A DNA stretch of 62,000 nucleotides from Symsagittifera roscoffensis (Eukaryota > Xenacoelomorpha > Acoela > Convolutidae): contig NC_087066.1 in the NCBI RefSeq assembly GCF_963678635.1, forward strand, positions 37,398,673 to 37,460,672, given 5' to 3'. The notes beneath the pieces were generated by a model. That model saw nothing but the letters and a program-made list of their open reading frames with translations. It was not told the origin of the DNA and did not search any database. Of the stretch, positions 35,007 to 46,559 are shown in pieces. A program made the translations under genes and the position numbers. Numbering within the stretch: position 1 is the stretch's first letter; each line of letters begins with the position of its first letter.

Positions 35007-36249
35007 GCGGATTTGTTGATGACAATTTGTTGAACCAGCCACTCTTTAGATCTCCTGTCCGTGATTTACCTTGTCCAGTATACTTGCAAAAATTTAGTCG
35101 AGATATTGGAGAGATTGGAGCTGACGCAAAAACTGATGATCTTTCTTTTTTCAGAAAAGAGTTATTTGAAATTGACCATCACTCAAGTATGACCATCGGA
35201 CGTTTGTACCTAACAGGAGAAACATTTCCATCGACCCAATTGTTTATCTTTCAATTATCATCCAATCTGGTTTTTCATTGACAAAAAGTTTAGAAAAGTT
35301 GGAATCCAAATGAAAATTTGAAGAATTGATGTTTTTGAAGACTTGAAGTTTTTTTTTGAATTTTTGTTTTTAATAACGGAGTGTTGAAACAATGTTCACT
35401 TTTTATTTATGGTTTTGTTAATACTTATTAGCTTATCAGCTTATCAGCTTGAATATAGCTTCGACATTTCATTCAGTAAACAAAAATTTTTCCAAACTGA
35501 CATGCAACTCTAATAAATAAACTCCACCACTTTTCAAAAGTGTTCCCTTTTTTGATTAGAATCATAATTTCTACGATGGAAAGATTTGTCCCGGGTGAAC
35601 TTTTTTGCTAGTTGTTGGTATTGGTTTGGACCATTGTCTTCGATTGTGCATTTAATTGTCTGTTTAACTTTGACGGCATTTGTAAGAATCTAACTACAGC
35701 TTAATTTAACATGACGAAACCACCACACGAGTTGAGCTGTCTGTGTCTCAATATTGCCTTGAATAGTTCTGCAACAGACCCGCCATTACCCTGGTAAATT
35801 GAGGTCAAAAATCCAATTAGGTTCTATCGCAAAGGAAGAGATTGATATTGAGGACTAATTAACGTTAACGATTTATATATGCATATACAGATTTGAAAAT
35901 GATTTAAAAATCCAGACCCGGAATAGTTGGAAACTAAACAAAATTTATAATCATTCGAAGAAACGCGGTTTCTATTTTTTTAAAAACATTTCATTTATGA
36001 AACTTCATTTAAATAAACTGTTGTTCACTTTTTTAAAACGCTGTTTCATTTATCAAACTTTATTTTAAAATATTGTTATTTGCTGTTGTAGAAATTTACT
36101 GAACTCCGTAATCATGATTCAATATTTTTTTTCGTTTTTCTAGCAAATTAAGCAGCAAATTCAGTTGCCGGTAAAATTGAAACTCTTCCAAAACAACAGT
36201 TTGAAAGGATAATTTGTTAACAAAATGTGCAGCATGAAAATCATTAGCT
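35007..36249. other. Interval with one unassigned open frame
   Basis: A frame on the + strand (35027-35281, 84 residues) has balanced composition (SPVRDLPCPVYLQKFSRDIG and following) but matches nothing I know and lacks a good donor. A short GCTTATCA triplet repeat occurs at 35430-35450. The rest is AT-rich with nothing recognised. Confidence 0.35.
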
Positions 36250-36330
36250 AGCACAAGACAACTCGTATATCAGGGCAAAGCCCTGAATGTTCTGACTGCC
36301 CTTTAATTGGTCTTGAAGAAATTTTGGTCA
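36250..36330 (+). mobile_element. Hairpin-ended repeat family, 5'-end fragment
   Basis: CACAAGACAACTCGTATATC leads into the stem TCAGGGCAAAGCCCTGA, with the stem intact and the middle loop base changed, then ATGTTCTGACTGCC. Similarity is lost after about 36330. It lies only 90 bases before a full copy in the same orientation. Confidence 0.75.
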
Positions 36331-36416
36331 AAGAAATTATTGGAAAACTATACATTTGGACAACATCGAAGATGAAGTGTGAACTTAACGGGCTGAATAA
36401 AATAGCAAATAAGTTA

Positions 36417-36963
36417 AACAAGACTGCTCGTATCAGGGCGAAGCCCTGAATGTTCCGACTGCCTTTTAAGGTTTATGGAGCAGCAGTAAAAACGTTTAAA
36501 AAAATTATATGAAATAACATAAAATGAAATATTTTTTTTTTTTAATTTGAAATTTTTTATGAAAATCATCCCCCCACACGCCATATAAAGTACAAAAGAT
36601 AGATTTCGTTCCTTGTAACAAATCAATTATGACAAATAAGCTTCCTTGAACCTATTTAGAACGATTTCTACCACGGATTAAATCTCCGCTTACGCGTTAA
36701 TAGCGCGAAATATATCGCGCGTTAATTGTCCCAAATTGGTAAAAATGGCCAAAATGGCTATCTTTAAACCCTCATAAGTTTACGAAAAATGATCACAGGT
36801 GAAATATTTTTTCAAATTTAAGCTCAAGACAACAATACCTTTTGAATGATATAAAAAAATTCCGTCAAAAGTGGCTAGTTAAAAAGTCGAAATTTGTCTG
36901 AAGAAAAAAAAACCCACCCCGAGCACAAATATTCCGTTACTTTCGTATCGAAAGTCGGAACAA
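36417..36963 (+). mobile_element. Hairpin-ended repeat family, full-length copy
   Basis: It begins AACAAGACTGCTCGTA, then the perfect stem-loop TCAGGGC-GAA-GCCCTGA, then ATGTTCCGACTGCC. The centre holds CGCTTACGCGTTAATAGCGC and ATATATCGCGCGTTAATTGT. It ends with the stem-loop ACTTTCG-TAT-CGAAAGT followed by CGGAACAA. The word TGTTCCGACT near the 5' end and AGTCGGAACA at the 3' end are inverted copies, but the 5' one lies about 34 bases inside. There is no coding capacity, so any movement would depend on enzymes from another element. Confidence 0.88.
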
Positions 36964-38196
36964 TAACGAAAACTCTTGCTAGCTATATTTATGTGTTAAC
37001 GCGTGCTTTTTGTAACTAAATTTGAATTTCTGGAAGAAAAATTACTATCGTGGTTCTGAAAAAAACTGGATGAACAATTCGACTTGAAGTGGCAGTGGCT
37101 TGACTCATTCTAAATTGAATTGAGATAACGTTTTTGGTTTCAATGGTAATTGTTTAGACGTTAAATGCATCAATTTTGCCTTACATGGAGATAATTACAT
37201 GGAGCGAAAAAAACTAAAATTCACAATTTAAAAAATATAAATGTAGGGAAGATAAAGGGTAGCCAGAACATAGTAGCAGTCTTTTATAGTCCAATTTTTG
37301 AAGAAAAATGCTTGGACCGTTTCTTTTTGCTCAGATCAGTCTAATGATCAAAATAAAAAGAGTTGAACAATTTTTTCTTTTCTGAAGATATCGGATTCTT
37401 GAGTAAAGTGGAAAAATTGATGTTACCTAAGGTAATGTTTTGTGAAGTTTTACAATTTTGAAAAACGCCAATTTGATCAGGATCTAGACCAAATAATGAA
37501 CCATGAGGATTTTTATCAAAGCACCTACCTATGTAATGCGACTCATTTATGAGTGGCAAATCATCCCACACTCAACATTGTCCAAACTGACATGAGTCAA
37601 TCGAATTAGTCTCACTCGAATTAGTCTTAATTGCCTAAACCTTACAAGTGTAAACTTGATTGTGGCCGTACAAATTTTCAAATTTATCATTTTTACCAAA
37701 AACATTTACTCGCCAGTAACAAAGCAGTCGAACATTCAGGGTTTTGTTCCATTGACAAAATTGCTATTTCCATTTGAAAATGCGGTGACTTTTTTATACG
37801 ATTGTCTTAAGTGTCCTAAAGCAATTGAAATTATTGAAGCAATGCATAAATTGGCCGTAATTTTTGTCAACTGACCCAAGAATGACTTTTCAGCTATAGG
37901 CCGTCAAATGCCAAAAATGTTCATTGTGATTAATTACACAGGAACAAAAGCAATAAACAGTAAATGATTATTACGAATGAAAATATTCACTGGTATATAA
38001 ATTAGTAGCCCTTGTTGATGTCGCAGAAGTAATTATTGCTGTCTCAGATACTGATCAGTGGTACTTTATCCATGATGAGGACTAAAACATAGACAAATTT
38101 TAAAATTTGCGCTGAATTATCGCTGAACCAGCGATGAATTTCAAAATTAACGCTGATTCATCTGTTAATCAGCTCTGATTTTCGGAATAACCATTT
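36964..38196. other. Interval without gene
   Basis: AT-rich DNA with chance frames only. A small remnant resembling the 5' end of the hairpin-ended family (GCAGTCGAACATTCAGGGTT) is at about 37724-37745. A short run of CGCTGAATTATCGCTGAACC-type words sits at 38105-38175. Confidence 0.45.
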
Positions 38197-38728
38197 TTGT
38201 TCCGACTTTCGATACGAAAGTAACGGAATATTTGTGCTCGGGGTGGGTTTTTTTTCTTCAGACAAATTTCGACTTTTTAACTAGCCATTTTTGACGGAAT
38301 TTTTTTATATCATTCAAAAGGTATTGTTGTCCTGAGCGTAAATTTGCAAAGATATTTCACCTGTGATCATTTTTCGTAAAGTTATGAGGGTTTAAAGATT
38401 GCCATTTTTGCCATTTTGACCAATTTGGGACAATTAACGCGCGATATAATTCGCGCTATTAACGCGTAAGCGGAGATTTAATCCGTCTTAGAAATCGTTC
38501 CAAATTGGTTGAATGAAGCTTATTTGCCATAATTGATTTGTTACAAGGAGCTAAATCTATCTTTTTGTACTTTAAATGGCGTGTGGGGGGACGATTTTCA
38601 TCAAAAAATTTCAAGTTTAAAATTTTTTTTTATTTTATATTTAATTTTTTAATGTTATTACTGCTCCGTAAAACCTTAAAAGGCAGTCGGAACATTCAGG
38701 GCTTCGCCCTGATACGAGCAGTCTTGTT
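38197..38728 (-). mobile_element. Hairpin-ended repeat family, full-length copy
   Basis: This is the reverse complement of the copy at 36417-36963, with high similarity along the whole length. Both terminal stem-loops are intact: the 3' one at 38205-38221 and the 5' one at 38698-38714. The flanks show no obvious duplication of more than two or three bases. Loosely similar words (CTGATCAGTGG) on both sides, at about 38053 and 38799, are probably an older duplication. Confidence 0.88.
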
Positions 38729-40373
38729 ATCTTAACCATGAATTATACAATATTCAGTGCTGCAAATTAAGAAAAAGAATTATCACTGTTTCAGGTCCTG
38801 ATCAGTGGCAAATTTTACATTAGCAGGATATTGATTCATGAAATAGTTGTGAATCAGGTATGACTATTCCTGTGTCGTAAGCCCAAGAGATAATGGACAA
38901 GCACATAATTTCATAGGCTGAAAATTTATCAGTAAAATAATTAAAGCTATTAAAGCTGAAATAATGACAGTTTTGTTCATTCCAAGTTCACTTTTTAGCT
39001 AAATTCTCTGCAATCATGTGTAAAATAAAAACTCTGAGCGGAAAACTTTCTTTTTAAACCGTTTTGACATATTTTCCGGCAGCAGTTTTTTGATGATACA
39101 GATTCGCACTCAGAACATGAGTAGACTTTAGCTCGGAATCTCATAAAGGGCAACATCAAATTTTAATGCCTGCTTAGCAGATCAACTTTCTCTCCAATTT
39201 TTTTTTAACCAAAAATATCAAAATCAAATACGGAGCAACGTAATGGTTGATCAGTAAAACGAACAGATTATTTTTTAAAACTGCAAAAAAAAAATTGTGT
39301 TGTTGTTACTAAGCTTCTGTAAACATGAAATATAGGTTATAAGTGCACCTAATTGAATAAAGCGAATATGGCAACCTAGCCAATTGCAAGAAAAATTTTG
39401 TCGTTGATGTCTTATATAAGTTACAGCTAAAGTTGAACAATTATTTGTTGTAAGATCTATACCTAAATGAGTTTCATTTTTTTGTCCGAGAATTTCGCGG
39501 ACAGATTTTTAAGCAAACTCAACTAACTGAACAAACTCCACTAAAAACGTAAATTCTTCTTGAATCAACAACTTTTATCTCGTTTCCATTTTTAGTTTCG
39601 ACATTATGGAGAACTTGACCTTGAACATATATGAACAACTTGACATTCGACAACTTGACCTTGAACATATATGAACTATTGCTGCCCATTTACGGAATTG
39701 TGCGACATTTTTTCGAGTTTGCTATTCCGATTGTCCTATGATTTGTTCTAGGGAATCTTCTGATTGCAGAAAATGACAGGATTAATTGTAATGTTGAAAT
39801 GCTGAAATGTTCTTATGCTCCTTCTGAAAATTAAGTACAATTAGAGGGAAGTTTGATTTTTTCTCCACTACGATCAAAAAATGGCCGGAATTGCAAGCAC
39901 AAACTACTCTGGATTTGAAATCAGTAGCATGTACAATCTACAAAATAGTAAAATCTTCACTCAGCTAGAGAAATAATACAGGCAGAAATTGCTTATTTAC
40001 ACGCATCCGATCAAGGTTCTCTTCAAATGAGGAAACAGCTGAGAAAAGCTTCAAATAATTAGTAAACAAAAGCTCACAGAAACACCGATTACCCTTTAGA
40101 TATTGTCAATTCTTAGGTGAAACCTCTTTTTGTAGATGCAAGTCTTACTGACAAATACCTTCAGTCTTCCACCTTCTTAACAAAGACGAAATAGTGAATC
40201 TATCTATGTTTAACAAACGATTCCGAGATTTTTTTCACCTGGTCAAATCGTTCTTTAAAATCCGATTTGTTTGCGAGAGAAAACCTATTTAAAAACGCTT
40301 TTGATCGACGACAATACGCAATCTGACCATATGACACCATCGACATGGCATAAGATTTTTTTAAGTCTAGCAG
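38729..40373. other. Interval without gene
   Basis: AT-rich DNA. A perfect short direct repeat, ACTTGACCTTGAACATATAT, occurs at about 39612 and 39654. A 104-residue minus-strand frame (40514-40200) partly overlaps the following MITE and is not recognised. Confidence 0.45.
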
Positions 40374-40680
40374 CAGGGGCGGATCTAGGATTTTCTTGAG
40401 GGGATGGGGAATTTTCAAAAAAAATTCGAAATTTTTGTCGACATTTTTTTTAGGTAGACCGAATTGAATTTTCGAGCTCTCCCTAAGCCTGTTTATAGTC
40501 CCTGTTTTGGACAATTTTTCTGCGCCGCAGGCAAAATTTTAAATTGCGTTTTTTTCGGCGCGCGCTCCCCTCTTAAATTTAGTATATATTGGCGCCTTCA
40601 GAAAAATTTTAGGGTTGGTTGGCCAAAACTGGATTTCTTCAAAGTACCAAAGATAACCCCCCCCCCTAAATCCGCCCCTG
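40374..40680 (+). mobile_element. hAT-type MITE with target-site duplication
   Basis: 307 bases bounded by CAGGGGCGGATCTAGGATTT and its inverted form ending TAAATCCGCCCCTG. The flanks are TCTAGCAG (40366-40373) and TCTAACAG (40681-40688), an 8-base duplication with one mismatch. CAGGGG termini plus an 8-base duplication are the hallmark of the hAT superfamily. The inside has TCGACC-AATTGA, GCGCCGCAGGCAAAATTTTA and TTTTTTCGGCGCGCGCTCCC, shared with the other copies. There is no transposase. Confidence 0.88.
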
Positions 40681-42447
40681 TCTAACAGACTTTTTCTTGA
40701 AAAAACACATATATGCCGGACCTTACTATATTTATTTTGCATTTTTTTGCGTAATTTGAGAATTGAATCAGCTTAAGTTAGATTTTTTTTTGCGCAAAAC
40801 AATCATTCACAGTTTTTGCATTGCGTAAACATTACTCTCTACTTTTTGATATATGTAACATAAATTTAATAAGCATCATCAGCAAAAAAAAATATTTTGA
40901 TCCTGAAACTAACTTTTTATACACCATTATCAACCTAACATGCTTCAGATGTGCCGTCAGATAGCTTTTTCTAATGCAATCAATTGAAAATATATATACT
41001 CGCAATTTTAACGCTACGTTTCTGGAACCCTTGCGTTCATTTTTTTTGTATTCACTAACCCTTGTATTTATCAACCAAATCGTGTTTTGAATCTATAAAA
41101 AAAGAAAAGAAAGATACTTTTCATTTTATTGCATACCAAATAAGGCCTGGAGTTTCACAAATTGCATGACTACATGATTATTTTCTGCAAAAACAAAATT
41201 ATTGGGGTTATTGAGACGTTGTGATTGACGAAACTGATCATTCTTTGGTTGATAATCTTTTCAAAGCTTTCAAGGTATCTGGTTAGCAAACAAAAAGGTC
41301 TGTAACATTTAGGATTGTGTTCCACGTAAGCACAATTGTGAAAAACAAACAACTTTTTTGAATTTTCACCTGTTGACGGAAAAAACTAGAATTGAATAAC
41401 TAGTATCCTCGATTTTTCCATATCATTGCAAAAATCATTATGACCACACATTTCGTTATTTTCCAAATAAACAACTTTTGATGAATTTTCATTATCAGTC
41501 GTAGCAAAAAAAACCTTATGCAAAGTTTGTTTTCGGTGTTTGCTCAAAATAACTGAAAATAAAAGCCACTATAAAAAAAACATTTGACTATATCTCCGCT
41601 TTTTCCTGTAATCAGATTTTTCACAAAAAAGTCCACCAGAAATTTAAAACCTTCCCAACTAATTTTACTGCACTGAAAAACTTTGACATAATATCTTCTT
41701 TTTACTTTTGTATTTACTAATTTCATATTGTTTCATGTTGTGTTGTGTGCTGCGATGTTACAAGTCGAAGAAATTTTCACCCTTTTGTAAGTTTTGATCT
41801 TAGTTTGCCCCTTTTTTGGCTTATCATGTCAACAAACTGTTTTTTCATAACCAGTTTCTTCCTTCCTAGTTCTTATTTTCGCACAACGGTCAAATACTTT
41901 AACAAATTTTTGAATCAGAACAGTCATGTTTTCATCAAAATTAGCAGTGCGAAAAAAATGTTTTAGTAACTTTCGGATCCAAAAAGGAGAGAAATTTCAG
42001 CAAACTGTCAGACCGCTTTCAGACCCCACTGTTAATTTCTCTTTTTGCTTGACTATTTTTAGCAAACAAATCAAAAAACAAAAAAGCCGGCCTCTTTTAA
42101 ATTTTCGGGGCTGATTTGTAGAAATCAAATTTGTATTCAAATCAGCAAAAGACAAAAATTTTGCCCAGTTGTTGGAGAATTTATGATACAAAAGCCAGCA
42201 GAAAGAGCACAACAAATCATGTCGGTAAATTAGGATCAAACGAACTATTTTACTTGCCATTTAAAAAACTTGTATATATATATATTATTATGATTATTTA
42301 TAAACTGATTAGCACAAATTTTTCTTTTTTTGTGAATAATGGGTTAAGGGGTATTTCTATGCATTTTTTCATTGAGAGTTGATTGAAAGAAGAAGTTTTT
42401 TTGCCAATTTGGCTTTTACCTAGGATATTTTTACTTATTTCCTACAG
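40681..42447. other. Interval without recognised feature
   Basis: AT-rich DNA with overlapping chance frames on both strands (for example 41745-42114 plus and 42260-41997 minus). No repeat family or exon was recognised. Confidence 0.45.
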
Positions 42448-42449
42448 AT

Positions 42450-42676
42450 TACAGATCAACCGTACAATCTTCCCCTTTAAGTAACCTAGCGCAGAATGTC
42501 GTCAATTTTAACAGGATTAAATAGCTTCTTGATATGTAAAAATTATCCAGCAAGTATATTTAGCGCGCTTGTTTAGATTTTTATTTGCGGAAATCTGTTT
42601 CAAAATAATTCCTTCTTGGAGCGGACATTGTACGATAGGTTACCTAAAGGAGGAGATTGTACGGTTGATCCGTTTA
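42450..42676. mobile_element. Inverted-repeat element with ~50-base arms
   Basis: The left arm (GATCAACCGTACAATCTTCC, then CCTTTAAGTAACCTAGCG, to about 42500) pairs with the right arm (about 42620-42676, reading in reverse GATCAACCGTACAATCTCC, CCTTTAGGTAACCTATCG). The loop is about 120 bases and non-coding. It is the size and shape of a small MITE. Flanking target duplications are not evident. Confidence 0.55.
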
Positions 42677-43750
42677 AACTAAAGAAACAGGAAGAAAAAA
42701 TATCCTTAACAAAAGTCAAATTGACACAAGACTTCTTCATTCAATCATCTCTCAATCAAATTGTGCATCGTAAATACCTCTTATTGCTCTTAACCCATTA
42801 TAGATTATACACAAAAAAAATTCTGATTAAATTTTTGGTGATCAAATCAGTATCCATTGAAAAATATTTTTATTGTTTTTGATTGTATATACACTTTTTT
42901 TTCTTTTTTTCTTCAGTATGTTACTGTTTATACTGTTAAAACGTATTTGTACTATCCCGAGGCAGAATAGGAAATTGAAAAAACAAGCTCAAGTTGGAAA
43001 CAGAACTCTTATTCCGAGTAGGAATCAGTCCAATTTGAGGAGAAAAAAGTTTCTTTTATCTTAGCCGAAAAGGCTGCTTGTCAGAGATGGCAAAAGGAAA
43101 TTAAAAAGAGAGTGAACGATGAAATTAATTTCACGCTTTTTGAGTGGCTTAACGCCAATGGAAAGGACACGAGTCAAAATTATCCTTCTTTAAAACCTAT
43201 TCACTCCAATTGAATTGAGCTATGCTATTATATCTTTTTAATAATATGTTTTATGCAAAAACTAGACTTGCATTAAGAAAAAAAAGAACATGGAGTTACA
43301 CACGTTAGCGCAACATCAGAAGGCGAAAAAAAGCAGAAAAACATAGTGATTGTAAAGTAAAGCCTATTCAAAGGTATTAAAATAACATCGTTTGATTTCT
43401 CATTAGAAATTTATGATAAAAACTCATAATAAAAGACAATTAAACTGATCACCTTTGCGTTTGCTTCACACAAACGTTAAATGAAAAAATACTCGGTTTG
43501 TTTTACAGCTCGAAAAACACAACCAAAAAGCAGAGTTACCGAAAAATGCCTCTTTACAGCTAGCAGGAAATTTAACTTATTCCAATCTGCCCTATGACAT
43601 TTTACCCTCTGTTATTCTAACCTACGTACCAATCTACCCTAAACCAAGTTACTCTACGACTATCTACGCCTAAAAATAAAAAATGGTAATAGCCGCTGTC
43701 GCGCCTACGTTTTTACGCGCTTGCCTACTAATGGTAGGACTTTCCACACA
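42677..43750. other. Interval without gene
   Basis: AT-rich, with chance frames at 42616-42882 and 42873-43064 that partly overlap the preceding inverted repeat. A C/A-rich patch (CCTACGTACCAATCTACCCT) is at 43620-43640. No feature was recognised. Confidence 0.45.
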
Positions 43751-44119
43751 AATTAGAGCTCAAATTCGAAAAGATTATTTACCTGTGATAATTTTTTGTA
43801 AAGTTGTCAGGGTTTAACCACTGCCAATTTGGCCAATATGAGATAGTTATCGCGCGATATATTTCGTGCTCTCAACGCGTAAGCAAGGATTTAATTGGAA
43901 ATTGAATTGAGGCATGTTTTTTGTCCTATTTAACACTTTGCTTTTTGCAAAAAATATTAACTTTTATTGAACATGTGGGGGGGGGGGGGGATGGTTTGTG
44001 AAAAAAAATTAAAGTATTGTATCATAATTGAAATTTTTTATCAAACTAAATGCTATTAAATAGAGCTGAAAAGTCAGCCGGGATATTCAGAATGTCACCT
44101 TGATACGAGCCGCCTTGTT
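43751..44119 (-). mobile_element. Hairpin-ended repeat family, 3'-truncated copy
   Basis: On the minus strand it starts AACAAGGCGGCTCGTATCAA with a decayed 5' stem, keeps TATCCCGGCTGACTTTTCAG, and contains the CGCGTTGAGAGCACGAAATA core. It stops near 43751 without the 3' hairpin. A 14-base G run (43977-43990) sits where other copies have CCCCCCACACGCC in reverse complement, so the run grew from the family's own C tract. Confidence 0.7.
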
Positions 44120-45123
44120 CAATGTATAAATGCAGAGAACGGTACACTGATCGTACTAGTTGGTTGGTTGATGCAAATGGGATCATTTTATTTCGTAGAC
44201 CGAAATTCGAGCAAATGTTAACGTGGTCATTTTTTTCTGGATCTGATGTCCTTTTTTTCTTGTCTGGTTTGAACTGTGCAGCTTATTTGAAAAAAGTGAG
44301 TAGTTTATCGTATTCTATATTTTGGTTTACCGTATTCAGGTATTCTATAGTTTATTATTATATCAGGCCAAATCGGCTTATTTATACTTTGACTTATCAC
44401 AAAACAATTTAAGATGCTGAAGAAAGTTGATTGAATAATTCTAGCCCATCAGATTGAAGCAGAATTGTTTCAGATCATGATTGTGAAATATTGAGTTTTG
44501 AGCAGAATAAGTAAAAAGACCCCCAAATTACCCAGTTTGGACAAATGTTGAATTTGAACTTAAAAAATGGGTTTCGTTTTTTTTTCCACTTTTTTCATTC
44601 TTCAAAAACTGCTTAAAGTATAAGGATATATATAGTTTCCAATTTGCTTACTGGGCCAGAAATCTCCAATTAGCAAAATTGCATTTTGTTTTTCCCGTCA
44701 GAGTTTGAGTTTTTCCTGCTTATTTGGATCACAGACTAAACTAAATGGAGTTTCAATTTCGCAAATTACTACCTGAAGAGAAGACGTGCGGCTCAGTTGA
44801 GCATCATTTGGGTCTTTTCTGTTATGTTGCCCAAAATGACCAAAACGTTGAAGAACGAATATGTTTGAAATTGAGCTTCATATAATTTAAAATATTATCC
44901 AATCAGAATCAAAAATAATGATCCCACTTTCAAAGTAGCAAACAAAAGAATTTTGGAATGTATAACAGATAAGACCCCAACATTTGATTAATTGACTCAA
45001 ATAGGTAACTTGTCTGTTGTGGGTTCAATCATATTTAGGCCTTTTGCAGTCTTGGTAATAAACTCTCGGGTGAAATTGCCCCCCCCCCCCTCTCCGAATA
45101 AGACAATTCCTTTTTAGTTATAG
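44120..45123. other. Interval without recognised feature
   Basis: AT-rich DNA. A 96-residue hydrophobic frame (44122-44412) is not recognised. A C run of about 11 bases occurs at 45081-45091. Just before 45124 the sequence TTCCTTTTTAGTTATAG could serve as a splice acceptor. Confidence 0.4.
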
Positions 45124-45394
45124 TTGCCAAATTTAAAAAGTGTCATTGGGACTTTGAGAGAGCTCCGAAATTTCGAAATGGCTGAACTAAAAAATGCTGC
45201 TATCTTTCAAAAACCAATCCGTCAAAAATTTATTGAGCATGTGACTGTTTACAGCTTAATTTTGAACGGTGAACCGTTTATAAAAGCCCAACGAACTGAA
45301 TACAATTTGAAGGGAACAGCGCGCCAAAAAGAACGCAAACGTTCTGACCAAAAACTGATTAAACAGAATTTCAATTTAAGCGAAGACCGTTGTT
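45124..45394 (+). CDS. Candidate internal exon, function unknown
   Basis: A 271-base open stretch lies between an acceptor-like TTAGTTATAG and a consensus donor TT|GTAAGT. It encodes about 90 residues of unusually coding-like composition (charged and balanced), including IGTLRELRNFEMAELKNAAI, RQKFIEHVTVYSLILNGEPF and a basic ARQKERKRSDQK segment. I recognise no family. It lies inside the presumed receptor intron on the same strand. It could be a nested or alternative exon, or a transposon fragment. Entering in phase 0 and leaving in phase 1 would break a simple phase-1 receptor join. Confidence 0.3.
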
Positions 45395-45679
45395 GTAAGT
45401 GATACATGGTTTTATTTCTTAAAGGGGATAACTCCATCCTCCGCAAATGAAGCCCCCCTTGCCTAGTCCCTAGTCGTGCTAAGTGAAAAAGAAAAAAAGA
45501 GTTCCTTCCAATGGCAGTTTGAAATTCAATTTAAGCGAAGACCGTTGTTGTAAGTGATACATGGTTTTATTTCTTAAAGGGGATAACTCCATCCTCCGCA
45601 AATGAAGCCCCCCTTGCCTAGTCCCTAGTCGTGCTAAGTGAAAAAGAAAAAAAGAGTTCCTTCCAATGGCAGTTTGAAA
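45370..45679. repeat. 155-bp perfect tandem duplication
   Basis: The units are 45370-45524 and 45525-45679, and I see no difference between them. Each carries the last ~25 bases of the candidate exon, its GTAAGT donor (45395 and 45550), and a stretch with AATGAAGCCCCCCTTGCCTA. Identity implies a very recent event, or an assembly artefact. Confidence 0.9.
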
Positions 45680-46559
45680 TTTTAAATAAAACAACGTATG
45701 AATTTTCATCAATTAATGTATTTAAAAAAAAAAACTTTTCTTTGTTTCAGTTTTTGTTTGATATTTTTTTTTTCAAACTTTCTTCGACGTATTTGAATGA
45801 CAACCATTGAAAAGTTATTTGAATTGATTCTCATTGTCAAAACAATGCTTTTTGGCTCAATCAACGAAACTGAAGAAGAATTTCGTTATAATTTTTCAAG
45901 GGAGAACCAAGTACCTCAACATAAATGCTCTCAGAAATAAATTTTCAAATAAAAGGTGTAACCTAGAAGGAAGATTGATCAAAAACAGTTTAAGAAGACT
46001 TAATTCAAGACAAATATTGATTGCAAGATGTTTATCGGTTAAGTCATAAGAATTGGTGGCTTAACAATTATTATATGATTAAAGAAAAACAAAACATAGA
46101 AAAATGCTTTTAAAAGTATTTGATTTTGAGCACTTAAGCACTTGAATAAAAAAAAATTATATGTAAAAATCAACTAACAAACACACCATATGTATAAATG
46201 CGCAGATAATGGTTTTTTAGTTTTTTGCTGAAGATTGCGGTGTTGCTGTCAACTTCCGTAAATTTACTGGCAATGAGATTTTTTTTGAAAGTCTTTTTGA
46301 AAGTGATCTATCAAGATAGACAAAAGAATGATAATTTTGAAAAGTTAATTTTTTTGTGCGCTTGTTATAGTCATCACAAAGTTTTGGTAACTTTTTTTGC
46401 AAAAACTGAAATTTCTCTTGTGAAATATTGGAACAGATACACTAGTGGACCAACTAATTCGGAAATTCAGGTTTTTAATCTCTGAAATGCATATTTTCAA
46501 GATTCATTTTGGAGTAGAGTTATTTCATTTTTCAGCGAAATATTTCTATCGACCAAAAG
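45680..46559. other. Interval without recognised feature
   Basis: AT-rich DNA with chance frames (45834-46049, 46225-46485). No exon, repeat or element was recognised. Confidence 0.45.
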
